A DNA stretch of 64,000 nucleotides from contig CAKOGP040002169.1 in the NCBI GenBank assembly GCA_933822405.4, positions 148,119 through 212,118 of the forward strand, given 5' to 3'. Every line of letters starts with the position of its first letter. Positions within the stretch are counted from its first letter, which is position 1. The DNA is from Cylindrotheca closterium (lineage: Eukaryota > Bacillariophyta > Bacillariophyceae > Bacillariales > Bacillariaceae). Position numbers and translations under genes: made by a program. This document shows positions 32,656 to 43,437 of the stretch, piece after piece. Below the pieces are notes generated by a model. The model did no database searches, was not told where the DNA came from, and saw nothing but the letters and a program-made list of their open reading frames with translations.

Positions 32656-33330
32656 ATGGCTCCTTCATCCGAAAATGTGCTCGGGGATAACGATGATGAA
32701 GAAATAACCCCTTTGTCGTCGAGAGAAATGTCCCAGATCAGTCTACCAAGTATTGGTGAAATTTATGAGGGGGCTCTGGAGGAAGAAGGCGTGATTGAAG
32801 GACCGATTGAAATCCGCGACCCTCAAAGACGACTATCCGTGGGTAGTAACAGCAACTTCTCGATAGACTCTGATGATGATATGAGTCATATGACCACTGA
32901 CAGCAAGAAGAGACGATCGAGGAAAGCGAGAAGCAAAACGAACCGCAAATCATCCAAGAGAAAGGGCACCACCTCCAGCAGTGGGCCCAGCTACGCAGAG
33001 CTAGACGTGGATACTGTCAATAGATTGTTAGAAGAAAAGGACATCGTGGTATCGAGCCTTGTCAAGCAGGTTGAAGAACTGCAGCAGCAACTTCTTGAGA
33101 ACAAAAGAATTGAGGAGAGTGATCATGTTGGCAGTGAAAAAGACTTGGCCGAAGAGCTTATCAAGGCCAAACGACTTCTTGCCGAAAAGGAAATAGTGAC
33201 TGAAAGCCTTATCGAGCAGTCCAAGATACGACAGAATCAAATTGATGAGAAGACAGCCGCCATTGAAGAGCAGAATAGAGAAATAGCTAGACTCAAGGCG
33301 AAGCTCGGGTCTTCTTCGAATACTTCTTTC

Positions 33331-33364
<34 letters not shown>

Positions 33365-33375
33365 NNNNNNNNNNC

Positions 33376-33409
<34 letters not shown>

Positions 33410-33585
33410 GTGCTGGCAATAACGGAGATGGTGACAGCAAGACGAAGAAACTAGAACGCAAGAGTTCGTCCAAGAAAGACAAGAAACGTAGCTCCAAGCA
33501 AACGAGTAGTCGGAAACTACGAGCCTCTGATTCTGTGGAAATAACTCCTACAAAGAACAGGAGGAGCCTAAGCAAGCCGGAATAA
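32656..33585 (+). CDS. Coiled-coil protein with Asn-repeat interrupted by an assembly gap
   Basis: About 309 residues. An acidic/Ser N-terminus and a basic KKRRSRKARSKTNRKSSKRK patch (~residues 84-103) are followed by a coiled coil made of two related ~40-residue units (NRLLEEKDIVVSSLVKQ, then KRLLAEKEIVTESLIEQ). After it comes a poly-Asn tract encoded by (AAC)n that contains 10 Ns at 33365-33374, so true repeat length and even frame across the gap are unproven. The tail is Lys/Ser-rich. No family recognised; possibly a DNA- or RNA-associated scaffold, which is only a guess from charge. Confidence 0.7.
33329..33411 (+). repeat. (CAA/AAC)n trinucleotide repeat with 10-N gap
   Basis: Pure CAA repeat on both sides of 10 undefined bases at 33365-33374. 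Encodes the Asn tract of the surrounding gene. The gap is a scaffolding placeholder, typical where short reads cannot span a repeat. Confidence 0.95.
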
Positions 33586-33823
33586 TCATCTATCGATGAA
33601 AAGTAAAAGCTCCAAAGGCCAGATACATTGAGTTGTCGAATATGGAATATAAAATAGCGCTATTTGGTTTGTCACAACATGAGTTACAATCTAAACAGCC
33701 TTAGCTTTGGAGGGCACATTGACACCAACTTGGCTTCAAAAAAGAAGGAACAACAGTGTTACACAGTCTCGTTCAGCGTTACAGGTTAACAACTGTTTTG
33801 ATGTTGACGCTATTCTTCATCCA

Positions 33824-34399
33824 TTACAGAATATGCGCCGAGATTAAATCCATCAGCTTGGCTTGTTTATTGGCATAAGTAGGATGATTGGACAACTCTT
33901 GGATCACTGCTCGTATTCTGGTTCTGGGGAGGAGATTCTTGTCATGCCCATGCTGCTGCTGCTGTTGTCGTTTTCCAATCCATAATGTCTCGCCAGCAGC
34001 AATAGCAGCAGAATCTGGAAATAATAGCGACGTTGGTATGTTTCCTCCTTCTGCCCATAAGGATCCGAGCATAGCAAAAGCAGCCTCGCCAACATCTGAA
34101 ATGACATCTTCGTCTGCGCCACTCATAATCTGCTGGTCACCATAATCATCACCATCAGGAGGGCAGCTGCATGGTTTGGATTTTATGGAAGAAGTGTCCC
34201 ACTGTAGTGTTTTTCGATATTGCTGTGCAACTTGATCTTGTACCTTCGGAGGAAACAAGCCATTTCGGGAATCAATATCACCCTCTTCTTGTCGTCGTTG
34301 ACAAGAAGTTGTTGCTCTCGTCTTTTGTTGAAGATGTTGAAAGCAATGGACGCTCAATGCCACGAATAGAGTCCAAACGAGAAATGTCCGCAACATCAT
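33824..34399 (-). CDS. Small protein with plastid-type leader, unknown function
   Basis: 191 residues from ATG 34399 (second ATG at 34396). I prefer this start over the longer frame to 34579 because it puts the hydrophobic signal peptide LRTFLVWTLFVALSVHC at the N-terminus, followed by FQHLQQKTRATTSCQRR. A Phe right after the cleavage site and a basic, Ser/Thr-containing stretch is the pattern of diatom plastid import leaders. The mature part has a CSCPPDGDD segment, a hydrophobic GEAAFAMLGSLW stretch, a Gln run and a helical C-terminus. No family recognised. Plastid location is inferred. Confidence 0.55.
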   Translation of the reverse strand: MMLRTFLVWTLFVALSVHCFQHLQQKTRATTSCQRRQEEGDIDSRNGLFPPKVQDQVAQQYRKTLQWDTSSIKSKPCSCPPDGDDYGDQQIMSGADEDVISDVGEAAFAMLGSLWAEGGNIPTSLLFPDSAAIAAGETLWIGKRQQQQQHGHDKNLLPRTRIRAVIQELSNHPTYANKQAKLMDLISAHIL

Positions 34400-34803
34400 G
34401 TGTTCGATATAAAAAAATATTCTTACTGTAGTAATAATGCCACGCAGTTTCATCTGTGCTTCAATATGGTGACATGACGAAAGCATGTCGACGGATTGAC
34501 TAACTGGACTCGAAACACGATATTCAAATACTGGCAGAACTATGCAGGTAGTACGAATACCATCAGCATCAGCTCTCAACCACTCCTCTAATGAACTTCA
34601 TCCCATGTTTCCGTTACTGTATATTGCTGCACTACAATTGGATATTTCTAAAGGAGCAGGAGGTCTAGTGGATTCACGCAAGTCAGTACAAAGGCTACTA
34701 CTACTTGACTATTTTAAAATAAATACTACCTACTAATCTTATCTATTTCATAAATGAAGCAATATATTTAACTCTACTATACTTCTACAACACGATCTTC
34801 TAT
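34400..34803. other. Intergenic, nothing recognised
   Basis: AT-rich; no ORF above background beyond the unlikely upstream extension of the gene to the left. Confidence 0.5.

Positions 34804-34836
<33 letters not shown>
34804..34836. repeat. (AATC)n microsatellite
   Basis: About eight uninterrupted AATC units just 3' of the small plastid-type protein gene at 34844. Confidence 0.95.
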
Positions 34837-34837
<1 letters not shown>

Positions 34838-34843
34838 CACCCT

Positions 34844-35368
34844 TTACAGATGATTCGTCATCTCCACCTTTTCCAAAAGACTCTTTTGCTTCATGGCAGC
34901 TTGCTGGTCATATCGTTGGATTTCCTTTTGCCATTGCAACTCTTGACGACGTTCGTTGACGGTTTGAACGGTGAATCCCTCCTCGAGATCAACCTTGTAG
35001 GCAAATCCAGACAAGTTCATCAAGATTCCGACCGTCATGAAGATGTAGAAAAAGTTGACAGTGTAATCCCAAAACTTTTCATTAATGTCGCAGATCTTCT
35101 TCCAAGTAGCATTATTGGTAGAAATAGTAGGACTGTTATTATTGGAAGCCTTTTCGGGTTCTTGCTCAGGATCAATGAGAGAAGCATGCAACGCAATGCT
35201 GGCTGTCTTGTCATTGGTCAAAGCCAGGAGCTGGTTTCCTTGGGAAAATGACAATGACGACGACGACGACGAAGTGGCTGGTTGAAATCCTTGAACAGTT
35301 GATTCTTGGCTCAAAAGAAGGCCAAGAAGGATGAGGAAGAGCGAGTAAGAGATGGAAGAGTACTTCAT
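34844..35368 (-). CDS. Plastid-targeted single-pass membrane protein, unknown function
   Basis: 174 residues from ATG 35368. The leader YSLFLILLGLLLSQESTVQG|FQPATSSSSSS fits the diatom bipartite plastid signal well (hydrophobic signal peptide, Phe at +1, Ser-rich transit part). The mature protein has one membrane helix (FFYIFMTVGILMNLSGFAYKV) preceded by WKKICDINEKFWDYTVN and followed by a charged amphipathic region with ERRQELQWQKEIQRYDQQ. It could be a small thylakoid or envelope protein. Family not recognised. The longer in-frame extension to 35569 is rejected because it would bury the signal peptide. Confidence 0.7.
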   Translation of the reverse strand: MKYSSISYSLFLILLGLLLSQESTVQGFQPATSSSSSSLSFSQGNQLLALTNDKTASIALHASLIDPEQEPEKASNNNSPTISTNNATWKKICDINEKFWDYTVNFFYIFMTVGILMNLSGFAYKVDLEEGFTVQTVNERRQELQWQKEIQRYDQQAAMKQKSLLEKVEMTNHL

Positions 35369-35761
35369 GATTGTAAATGTATCGAGTCGACGACAAGTAA
35401 TATGAATAATGTGCTTCTCAGTTGCAGAATTCGTGAATTGTGACGCCGTCATACTGTATCTTCTCTCGACACAAATTCCGACGAACTTGACAGATGCTGA
35501 TTCGAACTTCAATTTGACGAATACCCTTCTATGTAGGATCCGGGTTCTTTTTGACACAAAAGAATTCAAACCAAAAATGGTGTCAAAAAAGATGCCACTG
35601 CTGGCTTCAAGTTGGTGAAAACCGCCAGTGTACTGCTGTCCTACTGTACCGGTACCGGTACCAGTATACTATCATCCGCAGTATCAGTATCAATATCAGT
35701 GTCTATGGCGGATTGTTGATTGATTCATCTGCAGTCGTGATTTAAAAAGTACTTTTGCGCT
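35369..35761. other. Intergenic with GTACCGGTACC palindrome
   Basis: Holds gtaccggtaccggtacc at 35646-35662. No gene seen. Confidence 0.5.
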
Positions 35762-36022
35762 TCAAATTTCCCTCTTGTTCGTTGGCATTTGGACTCGGCG
35801 ACTAGAACTGTCGTCCTCGTATGAACTCAGCTCTCGGTGAGTTTCCAATGGCTGCAAATTGACGAATCTGGTGTAGTCCAGGCTATCTTCTGGCTGGACA
35901 AACCATAGCATTGGTTCGGCAGTGGCATCTGGCATTGCCTTGCCTATTTCATTGCATGCGCGGACAAAGTCAATGATTGCAGACTCCGTGACAGGATGAG
36001 TTTTTTCTTCTGCAACCGTCAT
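35762..36022 (-). CDS. Small hypothetical protein
   Basis: 86 residues with ATG start (MTVAEEKTHPVTESAIIDFV). Hydrophilic, helical first half and an Arg/Ser-rich tail. Looks like a small globular protein, but no family is recognised and there is no context to support it beyond an intact frame. Confidence 0.35.
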   Translation of the reverse strand: MTVAEEKTHPVTESAIIDFVRACNEIGKAMPDATAEPMLWFVQPEDSLDYTRFVNLQPLETHRELSSYEDDSSSRRVQMPTNKREI

Positions 36023-36703
36023 TTTGCAATGCTGCTATAGTCAGCTTCCCTTGCTTCTTCTTCTTCTTCTTCTACATCATCAGAATACCATCTACCGCTT
36101 CAAATGTATCACTTCGCGCCTTTGCAAAAGCAACCAGCTCTTGTTTACCATTCACGACTGTAAGAGCCTGATACTTGAACGTATCGATGTCATCAAATTC
36201 AAACGAAGTGATTGAAGACGTAGTTGCATGAAGTAAGGTCAAGACTCGGCGACTACAACTGTTGCTACCACCGTAGTTTGATGGTCGACAAACGAAAACA
36301 ACAGATCTACAGTATTGTAAAAAATCAATTTGAACTTTGATAAATTTATATTGTGAGATCTGAGAGATGTATAGATACTCTCAGACCAGTCTTTTAATTA
36401 CTCGTATTCTAGCATTCTGATCTTGATGGATCTTGTAATGACCTTCATTCATTCAAGATTTGATACTTATACTCTAGTTTCCCGTACCGGTATGAATAAT
36501 GCAACACTCTCTTTTTCTATTGCCTGTTGTTGGACGATAAAAATTGTAGAGTCTGCAGTATCAATAGGACTATTCATACCTCTTGGACTACACGTATCTG
36601 CTATAATGTTGCCGTAGGGGTCAACGTTCCTTTTCTTTTTCTTTTCCTTTCTTTTTCATATTGTATGGTACCGTACCTACTATTTTAAAATATACACAAT
36701 AGC
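36023..36703. other. Intergenic, short repeats only
   Basis: A (CTT)n run at about 36055-36075 and two GTACC palindromes (ACCGGTA at 36486, GGTACCGTACC at 36667). No gene. Confidence 0.5.
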
Positions 36704-38791
36704 TTACTTGGCATTTTGTTTTCCACGACCAAACCAAGCCCCGATTCCAGCTGGTTTTGCACTTTCCAGTCGTTGAATCAAGACATTCCATCGATCCATG
36801 GCAGCCTTCTTGGGAGGAACCTTGCATTCTTGAACAATCGGCAATAGTTCCATCTCCAGCATCCTTTGGGTAACATTGGGGCTCTGCGTCATGTTGAGAA
36901 GCATAAAGCATGCCCGATCTTGCACACCCGCGTGAGTTCGGTGATGTTTAATGCCGGACAAGGCCGCCTCAATCCCCCGTTGTTCCATAATGGCTTGCCG
37001 GCAGCCCTCGTCCATGGCCAAACGACCCAAAGCATCCAATCCATAGGCTTGAATGGTCGAGTTGGTGACAAAAAAGTCTAGGGTCACCAGCAAGGTTGAG
37101 ATTCCACCTTGTTCTTCCACCGGTTTGCGATTGTCCTTGTTGAGGCAAATATTTCGGACCGCACAGCATCCTAAATCTTGGACGCGCAAATTCTTGACGT
37201 GGGTTCGCATGCACACGAGCAGCAATTCAATCCCCCCCTTGGCCCAAATCGCCCGCTGAAAGTCTTGCGAGTTGCGGGTGACATTGACTAGCAACTCACA
37301 TCCAATTTGGGCCACCAAGGAATGTGATTTTCCGAACTTGTGCATGGCCTTGAGGATGGAATCCAATCCTCGTTCGCTGAGCAATCGCTCGTGGACTTGT
37401 CGAAAGTCTTCGACGTGCTTGCCCATGTTGTCGGCCACTCTTGATGACAAGTGCACCAGCACTCTTAGTCCTTGATATTGGACCCCCAAATGGTCTTCAA
37501 AGCGGCCCATGGCGTCCACGACATAGCTGATAAATCCTTCTTCCGAAACCGACATGCCCACTAGGATATCAAAGGGACAGTGCAGCACAATGTGACAGAG
37601 TGCCAAACAGGCCGCCTCGTTGATTTCTTCGGATTCCTTCCAGGCCGAAAGGGATTGACAAAATGTATTGACCACGGGCTCTGTAAGATTGGCAGGGGGC
37701 AATAGATTGCCCAAGGTCTGAATTCCGTGCAATTGAACATCCTTCTCTTGAGGATGCGTTTGAAGGCCTTGCATGACCAAGGCAATGGAAGGAGCCATGT
37801 GTCGTTTGGTCTTGCTGGATGAATCCTTGCTGAGCGCCACCAATGTCAAGTAAGCAGTCGATTGGAGTTTGGAATTGGACATGTGTTTCTTCATGGCTTG
37901 AAAGACATGTTGCAGGGCGCCGGAGCTGACAAAAAAGGGTTTGGTTTCGGAGCAGCGGGCAATCTCGCCCAAGACTTGGAGGACCGAACACAAGACGCTG
38001 GAATTGCTTGGATGGGCATCCATGGTCTTCAAGAGTCCGGGCAAACTGGGTGCAATCCGTGGAATGCTATCTGGATTGGCCACGATAATGTTATAAATGC
38101 CGGCACAACTGGCTTTTTGAATGGCCACATTGTCCACGTGTTCTCCCATGGCCTTGAAGAGACGAGCAATTCCCTTTTTGTAGGCAGGGTCCACTTCGGA
38201 GACAAAAAACAAGATGCAGGTACACTCTTCCATGATGGCAACTTCTTCGCCGGGTGGCAAATGGCGCATAATTTCCACAATGGCCGCACCCAGACCGGCC
38301 GCGTCATTCGACAAGGGACGCTTGTCGTCCATGTCGTCGACGCGTTCTTGCAACAGAATTCTTAGTCGGCTCAACAGATCGGATTGACGATCCCCGTCTT
38401 CCTTTTTGGTCCGACGCAATTTGTGCAAAACGACGGCAATTTCCTTGTCTTTGGGGTTTTCTGGTTGAGTCAGGGTTCCCGCAGCAGCGTCGGCTTGTTG
38501 GGGTGGTGGTTGGTTGCTATTATTGGAAGCATTAGTAGCAGTGCCACCACTCGAGGCAAGGTGCCGTACGGACTGACCACGAACACTCTTGCCGAGGGCA
38601 CGTTTGCTGGGAAGGCGATTGTTGACACCCAGAGGACGGACTTGTTGTCCTGGAGCAGTGGCAGTTGTTTGTCCACCAGCACCAGCACCAGCACCAGCTG
38701 AATTGGTAATGGGAACAGTGTCTTGGGAAGAGTCTCCATGACTGGCCAGACTTTGAGACCCAGTCTCGGATTGGCTGCCTACTTCGGACAT
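36704..38791 (-). CDS. Armadillo-repeat protein
   Basis: 695 residues, single exon. The first ~110 residues are low complexity (Ser/Gly/Ala/Gln/Asn). From ~150 to ~670 there is a solenoid of about twelve ARM-like repeats, e.g. GLQTHPQEKDVQLHGIQTLGNL, RVQDLGCCAVRNICLNKDNR and AYGLDALGRLAMDEGCRQAI, alternating helices with the usual Gly/Leu/Asn positions. ARM proteins are protein-binding scaffolds; the partner cannot be inferred. Codons are more GC-rich than in adjacent intergenic DNA, consistent with a well-expressed gene. Confidence 0.88.
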   Translation of the reverse strand: MSEVGSQSETGSQSLASHGDSSQDTVPITNSAGAGAGAGGQTTATAPGQQVRPLGVNNRLPSKRALGKSVRGQSVRHLASSGGTATNASNNSNQPPPQQADAAAGTLTQPENPKDKEIAVVLHKLRRTKKEDGDRQSDLLSRLRILLQERVDDMDDKRPLSNDAAGLGAAIVEIMRHLPPGEEVAIMEECTCILFFVSEVDPAYKKGIARLFKAMGEHVDNVAIQKASCAGIYNIIVANPDSIPRIAPSLPGLLKTMDAHPSNSSVLCSVLQVLGEIARCSETKPFFVSSGALQHVFQAMKKHMSNSKLQSTAYLTLVALSKDSSSKTKRHMAPSIALVMQGLQTHPQEKDVQLHGIQTLGNLLPPANLTEPVVNTFCQSLSAWKESEEINEAACLALCHIVLHCPFDILVGMSVSEEGFISYVVDAMGRFEDHLGVQYQGLRVLVHLSSRVADNMGKHVEDFRQVHERLLSERGLDSILKAMHKFGKSHSLVAQIGCELLVNVTRNSQDFQRAIWAKGGIELLLVCMRTHVKNLRVQDLGCCAVRNICLNKDNRKPVEEQGGISTLLVTLDFFVTNSTIQAYGLDALGRLAMDEGCRQAIMEQRGIEAALSGIKHHRTHAGVQDRACFMLLNMTQSPNVTQRMLEMELLPIVQECKVPPKKAAMDRWNVLIQRLESAKPAGIGAWFGRGKQNAK

Positions 38792-39562
38792 GTTTTGTGA
38801 CTTGCTGTCTTGCCTTGTTGTATTGATGTTGTGTCGTGATTGTTGTTGTGCTTGACGTTGTGTCGTGCTTGTACTATAGCAGTATGCCAGCAGTACAGCA
38901 ATGTCGATTGAGATTGTTATCGCTTATTGTTTGCAATGTCCACAACAACCTAACCTAGATATCCAATCAGCGAAAAAGCAAAAGAGAAAAACAAGCGAGT
39001 AGCCTCTTTCTTTTTTTGGGTATTCAAATCAAGTTTTTTGTTCGAGCTACGATTTTTGGGGGTTTTTCTTTGTCGATGCTAACAGTAATTCCATTGACAA
39101 GATTGGTACAACTCAATGGAAGCACATGGCAAATGTGGGAATGCTGGCGCATAAATTTTGTCGAAAAAAATGCGCCCCTTCTCTCTATCTTCCGAATCCC
39201 GAATCCTCCGACTTGTTCGATCAAAGACGCAGCGACGGACCGACAATGAACAGTGGATGACGTCGCTGCCAACTGTTTTACGCATGGTATATACAAGCAT
39301 TCAATATTTGATCGAATGAATGAAAAGCAAACGAGTGTTCTTTGAATTTAGGAAGATTCAATACACTTACACGTGTGCACAATAGATTTTAAAAGAACAC
39401 ACACATTTACTCCTGTATCGTCTTGCCTCTTTTTGGAAACGAGGTGAACATCTATTAGATATAAGAGAGAGAAAGAGAGAGAGAGAGAGAAAGAGATTTA
39501 AACGAACTCGCAGACCAACACACACACACACAACAGCTCGTTGCTCGCTTGCAATAAGGATC
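38792..39562. other. Divergent intergenic region with GA and CA tracts
   Basis: Separates two outward-reading genes and should hold both promoters. A (GA)n tract lies at about 39466-39496 and a (CA)n tract at about 39521-39532. A CACGTG-like TTACACGTGTGCAC is at about 39366. No gene. Confidence 0.5.
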
Positions 39563-41580
39563 ATGAAGCAAGGAAGTTTCTCTCTATGTCGCATCATTGG
39601 ATCAGGTCTAATGATGACGACGACGACGACGACGATGATGATGATGATGACTATACTGACCATCCAACTCGAGCAGGTCCAGTCCTTTTCCAACCCTCCT
39701 CCAGCACTGCTGCAAGGATCGACGTCTTATTCCGTAGCCACAATGCCCCGGCGGGTGCCGTGTACCAGTCTGAGAAACGCCTTGTTTGATGACAACGACG
39801 ACGATGACGAAGAGGAAGATGACTTTATTGATACCGATTCGTTGGGCGATTGGAGAACCTTTCGACGGAATTTGGCCTTGGAAACACCACCATTGCAAGA
39901 ATTTGATGATGATGATGATGCTGACCAAGAAACTCCTGCCACTACGGCAGCAGCAACAGCACCCATCAAATCCGTCTCCAAGGCAAACGAAGAAATTCTA
40001 CTCTCCCAAAATGAAAAGTTGGCGGCCGAGTATTTGACGGGAGTTTGGGCTCATCCAGTAGCAACGGTGCGTTTTGTAAAGTTCGTGTTGTAGTTTTGTA
40101 GAGTTTGTGTGTTTGTTTGGAGAATAAGGAGCGTCAGACTGACTCACACTCAATTGTTTTATTTTTGTTGTTGCCGTCTACCACTACTACTACTGCTACT
40201 ACTTCTACAGCCCGAAGTGGGTGGACTCGTGGCTCGCATGCCCCTCGAAAGTGAACTATTCGCCAATTACAAGCATTCCATTCTGGGAAAGCACCTTTCC
40301 AAACTGCTGGACGGCGAACGGGATGTGGATATTTGGTACAAGAGGGCCAAGAAATTGATTCAAGAGGAAATGAAAAAGATTGCCATGAAAGCCGATGAGC
40401 AAGGACAAATTGATGCCACTACTTTGGATGAAGTTTCCTCGGAAATGTTGACGCTCTTTTTGGACAATCAAGACAATTGGCAAGAAGTTTGTTTGGTGGT
40501 GGAACATGCCAACTCCATCGCCAAGACGGTGGTATTGAATCGGCCCATGGCGTTCAAATTGACCGACAATATTGCCCGACTGGTATTGCAGGGAGCCTTT
40601 GCGACGAGATCCAGTGACGATGACGACGACGACGACGATGATGATGATGACGATATTGATGATGACGATCAGAGTGGATACCGGTTAATGAGTACTGACT
40701 ACTATTCTAGACCATCCGATGCCTTTGCGGATCGCAAGCGCTTGGTTCGATTCATGACAGCCTTTTCTTCCGAATGTGCCGTCTACGTGGGAGGACCGGA
40801 CAAACAAAACATGCCAGCGTTAATGATTCATGGTATTCCCGACTTGCCGGGGGCCAAAGAAATTAGTCCAGGGAGCAAGATTTATCAAGGTGAGTTATCA
40901 TAGTCAGTGTCTGATTGATTCAGTTCGGTAGGATAGGAGTTGTGCAAATGACGTGACCGTGTGTTGTTCCAGGAGCCAGTAGGTAGAGTTTGGTCTTTCA
41001 GTTTCTGACTTTTGTCTTGTTTTTTGTCATTGTCACTTGCGCAATCTCATTTTATTCTTAGGGGGTATTGAGGCAGCAGTCAGTGGTGTCCTGGAAGGGG
41101 AGTACAGTCCCTTGGAGTTTCGCTTTTTCATCGGCTGTCATTTGTACAAGGAGTCGGCACTGGATGTGGCGGTTCGCCTCGGCAAGTACCAACCGATTGC
41201 ATGTGCAAGGTCACTGGCACTGAAACAGTGCATATCACTTCCCAAGCCACTCTGGCATGAAGGTAAGATGGCAGGGCTGAAAATGAAATTTTTGGACAGT
41301 GGTGCACTTATTGAGGGATCAATTTAGTGTTTTTGTTTTTGACGAATTCATGGTCAATCAATCATGAATAATTCTCATCTCATTGTCTGTTTTCCCTTTG
41401 CATGATAAATAAATAATAGTCATGGAACTATGTGATGGCGATTTGGGAGATTTGTCGGCATTGGAAATGTCCAGTTCGGATGACGTGCAATTTCAAGTAG
41501 TGGATGAAACGGAATTCGAGGACGGGCCTGATGGTGGCTTGGACAATATGGAGGATGAAGATGACGATTTCTACCTTTGA
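39563..41580 (+). CDS. AlgH/YqgE (DUF179, UPF0301) protein, plastid-type
   Basis: Exons 39563-40066, 40211-40889, 41062-41262, 41420-41580; all GT-AG, 1545 bases, 514 residues. Conserved UPF0301 core: GLVARMPLESELFANYKHSI, GGPDKQNMPALMIHGIPDLPGAKEISPGSKIYQG|GIEAAVSGV and SPLEFRFFIGC, with the characteristic Gly-Gly across the exon 2/3 junction. Family function is unknown in bacteria and plants alike. The N-terminus has a Met/Thr-rich hydrophobic leader ending VQS|FSNPPP, consistent with plastid import. Three runs of Asp come from GAC/GAT repeats, one inserted inside the core. The C-terminus is acidic. Confidence 0.9.
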
Positions 41581-41795
41581 AGTTGATTCATTCATTCATT
41601 GATCCAAAGTAAAGCAGAAACCCTGTACACTATTAATATCTATATAGAGAACAAGAAGAAAACTGACACTAGTACTGTAGGAACATTGCTTGCTGGTCTC
41701 CCTGTTCCGCATTGAAATATCTGGTTATCTGCAAAGTGGCCCGTCTTCTTTTCCCCGGGTACTTTGACGATGAATTTGCCATGTGGTCAATTGCA
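41581..41795. other. Intergenic, nothing recognised
   Basis: Downstream flank of the AlgH-type gene; no ORF or repeat. Confidence 0.4.
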
Positions 41796-41864
41796 GGAAC
41801 GGCCGGGAAATAGAAATTTAGCATACAATTCTTGGGAGTAAATATTGATTTTCCCGGCCGTTCC
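41796..41864. mobile_element. Hairpin element with 15-base terminal inverted repeats (MITE-like), copy 1
   Basis: Perfect 15-base inverted repeats ggaacggccgggaaa (41796-41810) and tttcccggccgttcc (41850-41864) enclose 39 AT-rich bases. A second, reversed and damaged copy occurs at 48523-48580, so it is a repeat and not merely a local hairpin. No coding capacity. Either a miniature transposable element or a mobile hairpin-forming regulatory sequence. Confidence 0.65.
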
Positions 41865-42120
41865 AGCGTGATGCGAAACGGAGCTACAAGAAAATTTCCG
41901 CCGACTCAATCGACCCAACGCTCGACTTGTTGTTTCTTGTTTCATAAAATTGAAAATACAGTACATGAATGCACACGTGTACACGTACGGCACATTACGC
42001 AGACCCTTTACATTTATATTCCTCCTTTCTTCATTGCTCCATTATACCCGAACAATACGATGACGTTTCGGGGATTTATCGGCATCGCGCACCCATCAAT
42101 ACACCGACAAATGCAATGCG

Positions 42121-42906
42121 ATGGTGAATTTAAACCGCATTCTTCTTTTGATTATCGCGATGTCTCAACGTGCCAGTCTTCAAGTCCTTGCGTGTACATC
42201 AAAGCGAATATCCATCGTCCGACATGGCCAAGCCATGCACAATCCACGAGCTGAAGTCGCCAAAGCAAATGGTTGCAGTATGGAGGAATTCATTGCGATC
42301 ATGAGGGAAGATGATTGTCTGGATGCCCCCTTGACCGACCTTGGAAAAGAACAGGCCAAGACTGTCAAAATTCCTACCACGAAGTCCAATTTTGACTTGG
42401 TTGTGAGCTCATCGCTGTCACGGGCTTTACAAACGGCGGATGCGGTGTGCCCTCCTTCAATAAAGAATGGATCCAAACGAGTCTGTTGCGAACACTTTCG
42501 TGAGGTCAATGGGGATTTGCTGAATGCTAAACGTCGGAGTCGATCTGAATTGGAAAAGCTATTCCCATCTTGGGATTTCAGTCACTTATCGACCGACGAA
42601 GATTCACTGTGGACTCCTGAAATGGAAGAATTTCCAGCAGTTGCGGAACGAGGATACATTGGCCTGGATTGGTTGATGAAAAGGCCTGAAGAATCCATTT
42701 TGCTGGTCGCCCATGGAGGAATTCTACGATACTTGATGACGATACATCCGCTAATTTCACTGCAAGATGAACGAAAATCTGCCGAGAAGCCGGTGGAGGC
42801 CCGATTTGACAACTGTGAAGTCCGACATTATCGCTTGAGTTGGATCAACTCGGACAACATGGAAGAGAAACGAAGGAAGATTGTCATGACAGAAGTTGAC
42901 CCCTGA
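42121..42906 (+). CDS. Histidine-phosphatase superfamily (phosphoglycerate mutase-like) protein
   Basis: 261 residues. RHG motif at residues 34-36 (SIVRHGQAMHN) supplies the phospho-accepting His. Other family signs are DAPLTDLGKEQA, VVSSSLSRALQTA, the catalytic-base region EHFREVNGD and the second catalytic His in LLVAHGGILRYLM. Closest in type to eukaryotic 2,3-bisphosphoglycerate-dependent PGM-like phosphatases, not the glycolytic dPGM; the substrate is not predictable. The N-terminal ~14 residues are hydrophobic (RILLLIIAM); if translation starts at the next ATG (MSQRAS, 42160) this is lost, so localisation is uncertain. Confidence 0.9.
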   Translation: MVNLNRILLLIIAMSQRASLQVLACTSKRISIVRHGQAMHNPRAEVAKANGCSMEEFIAIMREDDCLDAPLTDLGKEQAKTVKIPTTKSNFDLVVSSSLSRALQTADAVCPPSIKNGSKRVCCEHFREVNGDLLNAKRRSRSELEKLFPSWDFSHLSTDEDSLWTPEMEEFPAVAERGYIGLDWLMKRPEESILLVAHGGILRYLMTIHPLISLQDERKSAEKPVEARFDNCEVRHYRLSWINSDNMEEKRRKIVMTEVDP

Positions 42907-43437
42907 GTTTCTAGTAGAGGGTTGAAACAACAAGTCTGACAAGGCGCCGGAGTAACTTCAGACACGGATGGTTCATGACGCCTATATGATAGGTCCAGAA
43001 ATACTGATGACACGATTCATAAACGAGGAACAAGAATGAATCTCACACCATTTCATAGTTCTAAGAAAGACATAATTATATAGTATATGCTCCGCTGTTG
43101 TCGATATTTCTTGTAATATCTGAAAAGGATTGCGCGTTTCTTGTTTCAGACAAGAAGACAATAGACAGAAATCAGTATCTGTGGAACGGCTCCTGCATTG
43201 CTGAATGCCTGCCCCTTCTATGACAGATTGGCCATGATGATCTGCCAACGTAAGCACTGTTTCGGCCGGATGGAACGCGCCGTAAACTTCTCGCACTTCC
43301 GACACCATAGATGCGGTAGCCATGGCCTAAGAATATGTTTGGAATCACAGAAGGGCCAGACGTCCGTTTCAATTGTCAATACAGAGATAAAGATGCCGCG
43401 TTCGAAAGACAACTAACCAATGAAAGGCTGCTACGTC
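42907..43437. other. Intergenic, coding-like scraps
   Basis: A minus-strand frame (43323 to ~43190, MATASMVSEVREVYGAFHPA) looks coding-like for about 45 codons and then degenerates. May belong with the fragment at 43438-43893. Nothing recognised. Confidence 0.3.

Noticed and set aside
39541..39789. ORF with a run of 11 Asp
   Set aside because: Out-of-frame reading of the GAC/GAT repeat in the AlgH-type leader.
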